A DNA stretch of 11,408 nucleotides from assembly GCA_020860745.1 (NCBI GenBank), contig JAJBTR010000242.1:3699-15106 (forward strand). The letters are read 5' to 3'. The stretch comes from Lachnospiraceae bacterium (lineage in GTDB: Bacteria > Bacillota > Clostridia > Lachnospirales > Lachnospiraceae). The notes under the pieces were generated by a model. The model saw only the letters and a list, made by a program, of their open reading frames with translations. It was not told the origin of the DNA and made no database searches. Position numbers and translations under genes: made by a program. Of this stretch, positions 1 to 6,420 are shown piece by piece (position 1 is the first letter of the stretch; every line of letters starts with the position of its first letter).

Positions 1-64
1 ATGCGCGGCTGGTGAAATGGATTGGGTGGCTTTTTCGATCGCAGGAGCGGAGGCAGTAAAGATA

Positions 65-643
65 ATGAGAATTTTGATGCTTGGAAACAGTTATATTTTT
101 ACAAATGACATGCCTAAGATGCTGGCGGAACTAACCGGAGCGGAAGTGGCACATCACACACGCGGCGGTGCCCGCCTGGCAGAACAGCTAAATCCGGAAA
201 CAAAGCTGGGTGCAAAGACGCAGAAGGTATTGGTGGAAGAACACTGGGATTATGTGGTGTTGCAGGAGATGAACAATGCACCGGTGACAACCAGAGAAAA
301 ATTTCTCCAATCTGCCGTGGCGCTCTGTAAACAGATTCATGCAGCAGGTGCGAAGCCGGTTTTGTATTTGACATGGGCATATCAGAAGAATGGTGTCCAG
401 ATGAAAAAGTCTGGTCTGGATTATGATGAAATGTATCAAGGTCTGCAGGATGCATACCGCAAGGCAGCGGTTGCCGGTGATGCGTTGCTTGCAGATGTAG
501 GTACAGCGTTTTATCAGCATAACGTGAATCGAAATTTATATGCGGATGATGGAAGCCATCCGAATGAGGAAGGATCCAGACTGGCGGCAGAGATAATCGC
601 CGAAGTGATTATGGATGATTATAAAAGCGGGAGTATTTTATGA
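65..643 (+). CDS. SGNH/GDSL-like hydrolase (small, cytoplasmic)
   Basis: The protein (192 aa from this start) has the layout of an SGNH hydrolase, a serine esterase/lipase-type fold. Block I is GNSY with the candidate nucleophile Ser9. A GG pair near residues 34-35 and an N-rich QEMNNAP segment near 67-73 fit blocks II and III. The C-terminal DGSHPN supplies Asp162 and His165 of the catalytic triad. There is no signal peptide or membrane segment, so it should act in the cytoplasm. I prefer the ATG at 65 because GGAGG lies 11 nt upstream and the family normally starts a few residues before GNS. An in-frame ATG at 17 would add 16 residues but has only a weak ribosome site. A stop at 13-15 in another frame may end an upstream gene. 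The last four bases overlap the next ATG, indicating translational coupling. The substrate is unknown. Confidence 0.8.
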   Translation: MRILMLGNSYIFTNDMPKMLAELTGAEVAHHTRGGARLAEQLNPETKLGAKTQKVLVEEHWDYVVLQEMNNAPVTTREKFLQSAVALCKQIHAAGAKPVLYLTWAYQKNGVQMKKSGLDYDEMYQGLQDAYRKAAVAGDALLADVGTAFYQHNVNRNLYADDGSHPNEEGSRLAAEIIAEVIMDDYKSGSIL

Positions 644-924
644 AGCCAAAGTCAGAAATAAGCCTGGAATTGTATCAGAAACTGTTGGACAGAGGATATC
701 AGGAAAGATTCTGTGATCTGGTTACGCAGAACCTGAACACGGACTTCACGGCACAGAGAATGATATTTTATCTTTCCCATTACAGTGAACTTCCGGAGGG
801 AGAAATCGTGGATGAAATGCTGGCGATTTTGAGTGACCGGAATATGATTATGCAGAAGAAGCAACTGGAACATAGCAATGCGGTATACAATGAGTATCTA
901 AACAGCAGGAAGACAGAGGACTGA
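640..924 (+). CDS. Hypothetical protein, 94 aa, between hydrolase and RecD2
   Basis: I do not recognise a family. It starts in an ATGA overlap with the upstream hydrolase stop, has a GGGAG ribosome site about 7 nt upstream, and ends 5 bp before the helicase ATG, so it is a genuine middle gene of a three-gene operon. The product is acidic and predicted mainly helical, with a charged C-terminus (residues 70-94 rich in K, E, N and R). It has no signal peptide, membrane span or Cys pair. The position suggests a small partner of the helicase or hydrolase, but that is inference from context only. Confidence 0.7.
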   Translation: MKPKSEISLELYQKLLDRGYQERFCDLVTQNLNTDFTAQRMIFYLSHYSELPEGEIVDEMLAILSDRNMIMQKKQLEHSNAVYNEYLNSRKTED

Positions 925-929
925 TTATC

Positions 930-3671
930 ATGGATCATCTTCGCTGTGTCGTGGAGCGAATTACATATCAGAATGAGACGAACGGTTTTTCCGTGATCAA
1001 ATGCCGCGCAAAGGGCTACAATGATCTGGTTACCGTTGTCGGCAACATGCCGGATGTCCATGTCGGCTCCGTCCTGACGATGGAGGGGCAGTGGCGGGTT
1101 GACCGGAAGTTCGGCAGGCAGTTCTCTGCAGAAAAATGGGAGGAGACCCTTCCCGCGACGACATACGGGATTGAAAAATATCTCGGGAGCGGCTTGATCA
1201 AAGGCGTTGGTCCAAAGTTTGCGAAACGTATCGTGCAGAAATTCGGCAAGGACACACTGGAGGTCATTGAGACTGATCCGGACAGCCTGATCCAGGTGGA
1301 AGGAATCGGGAAAAAGCGGGTAGAGCAGATCAAGAAAGGCTGGCAGGAACAGCGGGAAATCAAAAATATCATGCTTTTTCTGCAGAGTAATGATGTCAGC
1401 ACTGCCCATGCCGCGCGGATTTATAAAACTTACGGAAATGACAGTATTAAAATTGTGGAAGAAAATCCTTACCGTCTGGCGGATGATATCTGGGGGATCG
1501 GGTTTAAGACTGCGGATCAGATCGCGACGAAGATGGGAATTGAAAAGGATCGTTTCATCCGTCTGCGGAGCGGAATTCTGTATAGCTTAAATAAGCTGTC
1601 GGAGAGTGGCCATTGTTATGCCGTCCGGGAACAGCTGATAGGGACGGCGGCGAAGCTGTTGGATGTGGATGAGCCGGAACTCGAGATGACGCTGGATGAA
1701 ATGATGCGGACTTCCGATGTGATTATTGACAAGGTGAGCTCGATAGGGCGACAAGGTGAGCCCGACAGGGCGAGAAGGCACCCTGGGGTGGAGGGTGGTC
1801 TGGACCATAAGGTGAGCTCGGCGTCAGACAAAAGCAATGAGATTCAGGAGGATGCCATCTATCTTCCGCCTTTTTATTTTTCTGAGACCGGGTGTGCAAA
1901 GCGTCTTTTGAAATTACTGGCGTCGGAGCGCAACACAAAACTCGATGCAGATAAAGTCATGGAGCGCGTGGCGCAACATTCAAAGATTACTTATGATGAG
2001 GTGCAGCTTGAAGCGATCCGCCAGGCAGTATCTTCCAAAGTGATGGCTCTGACCGGCGGCCCCGGCACCGGAAAGACAACGACCACGCTCGGCATTATTT
2101 CCGCATACCGGATGGCGGGATGCAGGATCCTCCTGGCGGCGCCGACCGGCCGCGCGGCCAAGCGGATGTCGGAGGCGACCGGGATGGAGGCAAAAACCAT
2201 CCACCGTTTGTTGGAATATTCTCCTGCAGACGGCTACCAGAAGAATGAGGAAAACCCTCTCGAGGCGGATGTCCTGATTCTGGATGAGTGTTCCATGATC
2301 GATATCATGCTGATGTACAATCTGTTAAAAGCACTGCCGGATTCTATGACGCTGATACTGGTGGGGGATACGGATCAGCTCCCCAGCGTGGGTGCCGGGA
2401 ATGTCTTAAAAGATATCATTGCATCCGGAAGCGTCCCGGTTGTTCGCCTGACCAGGATTTTCCGTCAGGCACAGGGCAGCCGGATTATTATGAATGCCCA
2501 CCGGATCAATCACGGTGAGATGCCGGATCTACGCGGCGGGAAGAATTCGGATTTCTTTTTTGCGTCGGAGGAGACGAACGAAGATACGGCGGCAGCTCTG
2601 GTAAAATACTGCACACAAAACTTGCCCCGGTATTACCATGCGGATGCACTTCGGGATATCCAGGTGCTCACGCCAATGCAGAGGGGAATCTGCGGGGCGG
2701 CAAATTTAAATCAGCTTCTGCAGGAAGCTTTGAATCCATCGGGGATTTACCTGCGGCGCGGAGGGACGCAGTACCGGCTCCGCGATAAGGTTATGCAGAT
2801 TCGGAACGATTATGATAAGGACGTGTTTAACGGTGATATCGGAATCATCGTCCGGGTGGATACGGAGGACACGGAACTGACGGTGGACTTTGACGGCAGG
2901 GAAGTGGTCTATGACGTGACGGAACTGGATGAGCTGGTGCTTGCCTACGCTACGACAATTCATAAGGCGCAGGGTTCCGAGTACCCGATTGTCGTGATGC
3001 CGTTTACTATGAGCCATTACGTTATGCTGCAGAGAAATCTTCTCTATACCGGCGTCACGCGGGCAAAAAAGATTTTGGTATTGATCGGGGAGAAGAAAGC
3101 GGTTGCCTATGCCGTCCGTAATGAGACAACCACCGCGAGGAATACCAAGTTGGCGGAACGCCTGCAGGAGATGCCGGAAGTTGTGAACCAGAACAGAGGA
3201 GTACCATCGGGGAGTGCGAACAATGCACGCAGCAAAAGTAGTGTTGTGTACAGGATGTCGGAACAGGAGAGAGAGCAGTTAAAAGTTGCGGAACCGGATA
3301 TTGTATATGGCGACAACCTGTTTGCGCGGCTTGCGCAATCAAAGTTTCGGAGCAGTTTCTCTCTTAATTCCAATGACCGGGTATATGTAAAAGAGAAAGG
3401 GATGGATACCATCCAATCCCATGCGCAGGACTTTGTGCAAAAGAGGCTTGCCCCGGCAGAGATCCCGAATGATGGGAAGCAGACGCCGATGAAAGGGCAT
3501 CCGGTGTTTATCGCACAGCATGCGACAGCGACCTGCTGTCGGGGATGCCTGGAGAAGTGGCATAAGATTCCGAAAGGCTGTGAGCTAACGGAGAAGCAGC
3601 AGGAGTATGTGGTGGATGTGCTGATGGAGTGGATAGAGCGGCAGATGAGTAATGCCGATACGAACAGATAG
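930..3671 (+). CDS. recD2: RecD2-type SF1B DNA helicase with C-terminal DUF4186-like domain
   Basis: This is a 913-aa 5'-3' helicase of the RecD2 (RecD/TraA) family, which acts in DNA repair without RecBC. Domain order: N-terminal OB-like region (1-75); tandem helix-hairpin-helix segments (about 81-135); Walker A GGPGTGKT (376-383, Lys382); Walker B DECS (Asp452, Glu453); GDTDQLPSVGAG (motif III); FRQAQGSRI; YATTIHKAQGSEYP (motif V region); and YTGVTRAKK with the arginine finger Arg711 (motif VI). A normal RecD2 would end soon after residue 745. Here a linker leads to a DUF4186-like domain (about 797-913) with SKFRSSF, NDGKQTPM, and a His/Cys cluster (H857, H864, C869, C870, C873, H878) that could bind metal. 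Residues 268-293 come from a 78-bp in-frame repeat insert. The gene starts 5 bp after the preceding stop. The family call is secure; the role of the fused domain is unknown. Confidence 0.95.
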   Translation: MDHLRCVVERITYQNETNGFSVIKCRAKGYNDLVTVVGNMPDVHVGSVLTMEGQWRVDRKFGRQFSAEKWEETLPATTYGIEKYLGSGLIKGVGPKFAKRIVQKFGKDTLEVIETDPDSLIQVEGIGKKRVEQIKKGWQEQREIKNIMLFLQSNDVSTAHAARIYKTYGNDSIKIVEENPYRLADDIWGIGFKTADQIATKMGIEKDRFIRLRSGILYSLNKLSESGHCYAVREQLIGTAAKLLDVDEPELEMTLDEMMRTSDVIIDKVSSIGRQGEPDRARRHPGVEGGLDHKVSSASDKSNEIQEDAIYLPPFYFSETGCAKRLLKLLASERNTKLDADKVMERVAQHSKITYDEVQLEAIRQAVSSKVMALTGGPGTGKTTTTLGIISAYRMAGCRILLAAPTGRAAKRMSEATGMEAKTIHRLLEYSPADGYQKNEENPLEADVLILDECSMIDIMLMYNLLKALPDSMTLILVGDTDQLPSVGAGNVLKDIIASGSVPVVRLTRIFRQAQGSRIIMNAHRINHGEMPDLRGGKNSDFFFASEETNEDTAAALVKYCTQNLPRYYHADALRDIQVLTPMQRGICGAANLNQLLQEALNPSGIYLRRGGTQYRLRDKVMQIRNDYDKDVFNGDIGIIVRVDTEDTELTVDFDGREVVYDVTELDELVLAYATTIHKAQGSEYPIVVMPFTMSHYVMLQRNLLYTGVTRAKKILVLIGEKKAVAYAVRNETTTARNTKLAERLQEMPEVVNQNRGVPSGSANNARSKSSVVYRMSEQEREQLKVAEPDIVYGDNLFARLAQSKFRSSFSLNSNDRVYVKEKGMDTIQSHAQDFVQKRLAPAEIPNDGKQTPMKGHPVFIAQHATATCCRGCLEKWHKIPKGCELTEKQQEYVVDVLMEWIERQMSNADTNR
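1728..1820 (+). repeat. In-frame repeat insert inside recD2
   Basis: AAGGTGAGCTCG occurs at 1731-1742 and again at 1809-1820, exactly 78 bp (26 codons) apart, so the interval reads as an in-frame insertion flanked by 12-bp direct repeats. Inside it, two 22-bp units lie in tandem (1728-1749 and 1750-1771, 20 of 22 identical), each beginning GACAAGGTGAGC. GCCC-GACA-GGGC and CACCCT/AGGGTG can form small hairpins. The encoded peptide (about 268-293) is Arg/Gly/Pro rich and unlike the surrounding helicase. It lies between the helix-hairpin-helix region and the Walker A domain, where a loop could tolerate it. This may be a dispersed palindromic element able to sit in coding DNA. Confidence 0.75.
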
Positions 3672-3680
3672 AGGTTTGTC

Positions 3681-4421
3681 CTATTTAGAATTTATCGGCG
3701 GATAGTCCACTCCTGCCTTTGCCGCCTGTGTATGCTGGTCTTTCCGCGGGATATGATATACACGTCCGTTGCGGCGGAAATTATACCCGGTCTGGTGGAA
3801 GTGGAACGGGACGTCATATTCCACACACTGGTTCATGGTATTTAAGACCCAGCCAAAATCACAGACCCTGGCGTCATCGCCGGATTCCCCACCGCAGGAG
3901 ACCAACTCAATTTCAGAATGATATTCCTTCAGCCAGGGGCGGATGTTGACTGCCTCGAGCATCGGTTCATGGATGATCTCTTTGTGGCGGATCGGAAGTT
4001 CAAGAAATATGGGAAGCCTCCGGTTTGCCATCTGCTGGTTTTCACAGGTGCAGCAGATATGCACGTTTTCATAGCCGTCTCCCCAGTCGCCCGGCAGGCT
4101 GACATGGAAGCGCTCCGGCCGCTTGGTAATAAAATAGAACTCCAGATCCGACCGCTCCCGCATCATCGCCCAGGCATCTATGCGCCAGTCATCGGCCGCC
4201 GGGTGGAAGAAATCAGATGTGAAGCAGGTATAGACATACTCGCCGTCCGGCTGTAACTTATACTGCTTCTGGCGGTTCTTTTTGATCGGCAGGTCAAAGG
4301 ACGCGGTCTTTTTGACAACGGAGGCGTCCTTTCCGAATTCAGCATCACGTCTGTAGACATAACATTTGGAGCACCCTGTACTTACTTTGGTGCAGCCATG
4401 CCACGGATTCCACGTTGCCAT
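3681..4421 (-). CDS. DUF5131 / phage Gp37-Gp68 family three-Cys protein
   Basis: This 246-aa protein begins MATWNPWHGCTKVSTGCSKCY, the hallmark N-terminus of the Gp37/Gp68 (DUF5131) family. Cys10, Cys17 and Cys20 form the three-Cys motif, reminiscent of radical-SAM cluster ligands. Other family marks are FTSDFFHP, ITKRPERF, and the GGESG followed by AR near residues 177-184. Members are common in phages and mobile elements; the biochemical role is not established as far as I know. The length is normal and the frame intact. GGAGGAGG lies about 10 nt before the ATG. It follows the small XRE gene by 24 bp and may be co-transcribed with it. Its stop is 9 bp from the convergent stop of recD2, with no clear terminator between them. 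Confidence 0.87.
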   Translation of the reverse strand: MATWNPWHGCTKVSTGCSKCYVYRRDAEFGKDASVVKKTASFDLPIKKNRQKQYKLQPDGEYVYTCFTSDFFHPAADDWRIDAWAMMRERSDLEFYFITKRPERFHVSLPGDWGDGYENVHICCTCENQQMANRRLPIFLELPIRHKEIIHEPMLEAVNIRPWLKEYHSEIELVSCGGESGDDARVCDFGWVLNTMNQCVEYDVPFHFHQTGYNFRRNGRVYHIPRKDQHTQAAKAGVDYPPINSK

Positions 4422-4445
4422 TTGTAAGACACCTCCTCCCGAAGT

Positions 4446-4646
4446 TTATTCGTCTACCTGAAAAATCATCTCCACCGAAACATTCAGGTAAGCGGCCAGG
4501 CGAAGCGCCATTTCAATAGACGGATTACGGCGGCCGCATTCTATGTTGCTGATACTTTTCCGGCAGGAGCAGACTGCCGCTGCCAGCTCGTCCTGATTCA
4601 GATGTTTTTCTGTGCGTATTTCCTTTAACTGATTTTTAATAGCCAT
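4446..4646 (-). CDS. Small XRE-family helix-turn-helix regulator
   Basis: This 66-aa protein is a single helix-turn-helix domain of the Cro/C1 (XRE) type. LKEIRTEKHLNQDELAAAV forms the first helices, CSCRKSISNIECGRRNPS the recognition region, and EMALRLAAYLNVSVEMIF the closing helices. Family members bind operator DNA as dimers. I chose the ATG at 4646 because GAGAGG lies just upstream and the family usually starts at MxIKNxLKEIR; an in-frame start at 4697 would add 17 atypical residues. Two CAAGGG-type motifs lie 33-73 bp upstream of this start, so its expression is probably controlled by itself or by the XRE-S24 repressor next door. The DUF5131 gene follows 24 bp downstream. The two Cys residues in the HTH are unusual, but their meaning is unknown. 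Confidence 0.85.
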   Translation of the reverse strand: MAIKNQLKEIRTEKHLNQDELAAAVCSCRKSISNIECGRRNPSIEMALRLAAYLNVSVEMIFQVDE

Positions 4647-4679
4647 TATGGAGCACCTCTCATTTTGTCTGGTAAATAC

Positions 4680-4716
4680 GGAAATTCCCCTTGACAATTA
4701 CACAGAATTTCCCTTG
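4680..4716. promoter_or_regulatory. Paired CAAGGGRAA-type operator candidates before the XRE gene
   Basis: GGAAATTCCCCTTG (4680-4693) and AGAATTTCCCTTG (4704-4716) are two copies of the motif read CAAGGGRAA on the minus strand. Both resemble the two sites near 5580 and 5620. TTGTCA on the minus strand (4697-4692) could be a -35 for the XRE gene, but no good -10 follows. TTGACA (4691-4696) and TGATAT (4715-4720), 18 bp apart, could be a plus-strand promoter. Binding by the XRE-S24 or the small XRE protein is inferred. Confidence 0.5.
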
Positions 4717-4741
4717 ATATAACCAGTCTACCTTTTTTGGT

Positions 4742-4760
4742 GTCCCATAAAAAGGACTTG
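4742..4760 (+). repeat. Left copy of a 19-bp direct repeat
   Basis: GTCCCATAAAAAGGACTTG matches GTCCCGAAAAAAGGACTTG at 7926-7944 in 17 of 19 positions, same orientation. The two copies bracket about 3.2 kb holding the repressor, the integrase remnants and fic. They may be remains of attachment or recombinase sites. A shared GTCC/GGAC stem makes a weak hairpin an alternative explanation. Confidence 0.35.
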
Positions 4761-4767
4761 TTCGTGC

Positions 4768-5469
4768 TTATCCGACTACCTTTCCAAACACCAGGAAAGA
4801 ATCCTGTTTTCTTACGCGAATCGGATTGTATTCTTTGTTTAATGAGATCAGGTAATTCCCGTCTTTTGTGCTCATCATCTTTTTACAATAAGCATTTCCA
4901 TTGTGGTAAAAAATACCGATCTCCCCGTTTTCTACCTGCCGGGTCGGCTGTACAAATACAATCTGCCCGTCAATAAACCGCGGTTCCATACTGTTCCCTT
5001 TGATCCGCACCCCGAACTCAGCGCTGGGAGGCACCTCCGGTCCGACTTCGATCATCGTATAATCATCGCTGTCCAGGAACTCACCGCGGCCGGCGGAAGC
5101 GGGAAGGTCAAACAGCTTAATTTCCCGGATGAACGGAATCACGGTCGTTTCTTTTTTCCGGTATTTGTCTGAGGATTCCAGCAGGCTGATATATTCCAAT
5201 GCCCGTTCGCGTCCTTCTTCATTCAGCCCGGCAAGCGGGTCTTTTTCCCTGCAGTATCCGATAAACTCATTATAAATGTCTGTGATGTCCAGAATCTTAC
5301 ACAGGGCAAGAAATTGTACGACGTTCGGCAAGCTGGTATTCTTTTCCCAGGAACTGACCGCTGTATTGCGGACAGTAACGCCATAATTTGTTAATGCCGC
5401 GGCCAGCTCAATCTGGGACATTTTCTTCTCTTTTCTGTGGGCAGCAATGATCCTGCCGAATGATTCCAT
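4768..5469 (-). CDS. XRE-S24 repressor, LexA/CI-like self-cleaving regulator
   Basis: This 233-aa protein combines an N-terminal Cro/C1 helix-turn-helix (about 4-62; MSQIELAAAL then NTAVSSWEKNTSLPN) with a C-terminal S24 peptidase domain. The S24 part has the Ala-Gly cleavage site in PASAGRGEF (Ala126-Gly127), the nucleophile Ser160 in GNSMEP, and the general base Lys196 (or Lys197) in AYCKKM. All elements for RecA-stimulated self-cleavage are present, so it should act as a DNA-damage-released repressor, as in phage CI and mobile-element regulators. I chose the ATG at 5469 because GGAGG lies 5 nt upstream. A GTG at 5502 with GAGAGG upstream would add 11 residues. It is transcribed from a leftward promoter at 5553-5581 overlapped by a candidate operator, so it is probably autoregulated. 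Its divergent partner gene is destroyed. Confidence 0.92.
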   Translation of the reverse strand: MESFGRIIAAHRKEKKMSQIELAAALTNYGVTVRNTAVSSWEKNTSLPNVVQFLALCKILDITDIYNEFIGYCREKDPLAGLNEEGRERALEYISLLESSDKYRKKETTVIPFIREIKLFDLPASAGRGEFLDSDDYTMIEVGPEVPPSAEFGVRIKGNSMEPRFIDGQIVFVQPTRQVENGEIGIFYHNGNAYCKKMMSTKDGNYLISLNKEYNPIRVRKQDSFLVFGKVVG

Positions 5470-5552
5470 AATAGCCTCCATTTCCCGGGGTGTATCGTTC
5501 ACTTTTCCTCTCCGGAGATAAAATGTTTCCGGGGTGTCCTGTTTCTATATAG

Positions 5553-5581
5553 AGTATATACAATTTTTCTGGATTCTACAA
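5553..5581 (-). promoter_or_regulatory. Leftward promoter of the XRE-S24 repressor gene
   Basis: Read on the minus strand, TTGTAG (5581-5576) and TATACT (5558-5553) are separated by 17 bp, a good sigma-A promoter about 85 bp before the chosen start. The -35 abuts a CAAGGGAAAATTCC operator candidate. Confidence 0.65.
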
Positions 5582-5623
5582 GGGAAAATTCCGAATTTAA
5601 ACTAAATGGGAACTATGTTTCCC
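5579..5623. promoter_or_regulatory. Two operator candidates in the divergent region
   Basis: CAAGGGAAAATTCC (5579-5592) overlaps the leftward -35. GGGAACTATGTTTCCC (5608-5623) is an interrupted palindrome (GGGAA/TTCCC arms) touching the rightward -35. On the appropriate strand both read CAAGGGAAA, as do the two sites before the XRE gene. A repressor bound here would silence both divergent promoters, as in a CI-type switch. Confidence 0.6.
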
Positions 5624-5652
5624 TTGATTTCTCCTGAAAATGGATTTATAAT
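5624..5652 (+). promoter_or_regulatory. Rightward promoter facing a deleted gene
   Basis: TTGATT (5624-5629), a 17-bp spacer and a perfect TATAAT (5647-5652) make a strong sigma-A promoter. It would start near 5659 and read through a LexA box and an AAGGAGG ribosome site (5704-5710) into the chimeric remnant at 5723. The -35 is touched by the GGGAA/TTCCC palindrome. Confidence 0.75.
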
Positions 5653-5668
5653 GTGCCTACACAGAACA

Positions 5669-5682
5669 CGAACAGATGTTCG
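5669..5682. promoter_or_regulatory. LexA (DinR) SOS box
   Basis: CGAACAGATGTTCG is a palindrome (CGAACA/TGTTCG) that matches the Gram-positive LexA box CGAACRNRYGTTYC at 13 of 14 positions. It lies about 10-23 bp after the predicted transcription start of the rightward promoter, where bound host LexA would block transcription. It supports the reading that the lost gene was SOS-induced. Confidence 0.8.
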
Positions 5683-5722
5683 AGATTCGCGTTATGTAAG
5701 AGTAAGGAGGCGGTATCCGATT

Positions 5723-6095
5723 ATGAGAACGATTTTACATTCTGATATGAATAGCTGCTATACACAATTCAAGTTGTTATGGAAATATATTGTGACCCGG
5801 ACGGCGAAAGAGCGTTCTTATTATCGTTATGTGAATGGGGAAAGAGTGAAATATACAATTCACCCGCAGCTTGGAGAGAAAGCTCCTCATAATGGACATG
5901 TAATCTACAGTCTGGATTTTGATGTGACGCCGCATCAGCTCCGGCATACCTATATCACGAATCTGATCCATGCCGGTGTGGATCCAAAAACGGTGCAGTT
6001 ATCTGGCAGGGCATGAAAACAGTAAAATTACTATGGATATCTATGCAAAGGTGAAGTATAACAGACCGGAGCAGCTGATCGGCAGCCTAAAGGTG
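5723..6095 (+). pseudogene. Chimeric remnant: Y-family polymerase start joined to frameshifted tyrosine-integrase C-terminus
   Basis: Translation from the ATG at 5723 (AAGGAGG 12 nt upstream) gives MRTILHSDMNSCY, which resembles the start of Y-family (UmuC/DinB-like) polymerases, with the first catalytic Asp in HSDMN. At about 5760 the frame passes into a tyrosine recombinase catalytic domain: TQFKLLWKYIVTRTAKERS, then HQLRHTYITNLIHAG (box II His and Arg). One extra T at 5999-6000 shifts the frame, so the ORF ends at 6016 (97 aa). The reading continues one frame over as YLAGHENSKITMDIYAKV, holding the LAGH His and the nucleophile Tyr, and fades after PEQLIGSL near 6095. The integrase N-terminus, the first catalytic Arg and nearly the whole polymerase are absent. 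Neither activity can survive. The integrase part is secure; the polymerase assignment rests on about 13 residues and the SOS context. Confidence 0.8.
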
Positions 6096-6119
6096 CCTTA
6101 TATCGCAGTGCGGCGCGCC

Positions 6120-6320
6120 TGGCGAGCGGAGAATAACCGGCCGGAAATATCCAATATTTTAAAAACGCCGACGGCGCGGAGGAATATCCCGATCCCGAAA
6201 TGCCTTGATGATTGCCTTCGGGAAGAACAGAAAAAATCCATATCGAAATTTGTTATAGCTGACAGTAATGGGCAGCCGTTATCCTTGTCGCAGTATCGGA
6301 GACTGTGGAAGTATTTGTAA
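6120..6320 (+). pseudogene. Second, out-of-order tyrosine-integrase fragment
   Basis: From about 6153 the sequence reads NILKTPTARRNIPIPKCL, then ISKFVIADSNGQPLSLSQYRRLWKYL and a stop at 6318-6320. This is the segment of a tyrosine recombinase that normally lies just before the HxLR box (a T-x-x-x-R-R-x-I-P-I-P strand, then the x-G-x-P-L hairpin). In an intact integrase it would precede LWKYI-VTRTAKERS, yet here it follows the C-terminal end of the first fragment. The two pieces meet at the same spot in the fold (LWKYI versus LWKYL), suggesting two copies rearranged by deletion. There is no start codon or ribosome site of its own. The junction between the two fragments (about 6095-6150) is not recognisable. 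Confidence 0.7.
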
Positions 6321-6361
6321 TGTTGGGATAGCGTTGTAGGAAAGTAAGTGGGTGGAAAAGC

Positions 6362-6389
6362 GGAGCAGCTTGGATGAATAAGCTGTTCC
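6362..6389. repeat. Inverted repeat (hairpin) after the integrase remnants
   Basis: GGAGCAGCTT (6362-6371) and AAGCTGTTCC (6380-6389) pair at 9 of 10 positions around an 8-nt loop and are followed by CTTTG on the plus strand. It may be a weak terminator for the degraded rightward unit. The T tract is too short to be sure. Confidence 0.4.
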
Positions 6390-6420
6390 TTTGCTGCCGG
6401 GAGATTCTGCATAAGAAAAT

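Noticed and set aside
780..1409. Long minus-strand open frame (209 codons) opposite the small protein and recD2
   Set aside because: It lies antisense to well-supported genes, is Phe/Leu rich without a recognisable motif, and is explained by codon bias of the plus strand.
3255..3671. Separate DUF4186 gene starting at an internal ATG
   Set aside because: The frame is continuous with recD2 and no Shine-Dalgarno sequence precedes 3255, so a fused protein is the simpler reading. A secondary internal start is not excluded.
3719..4256. Plus-strand open frames opposite the DUF5131 gene
   Set aside because: They are shadows of a clearly conserved minus-strand protein.
5470..5502. GTG start at 5502 for the XRE-S24 repressor
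   Set aside because: GAGAGG is only 4 nt away, and the extra 11 residues are not HTH-like. The ATG at 5469 has GGAGG at 5 nt and fits the family start better, though the GTG remains possible.
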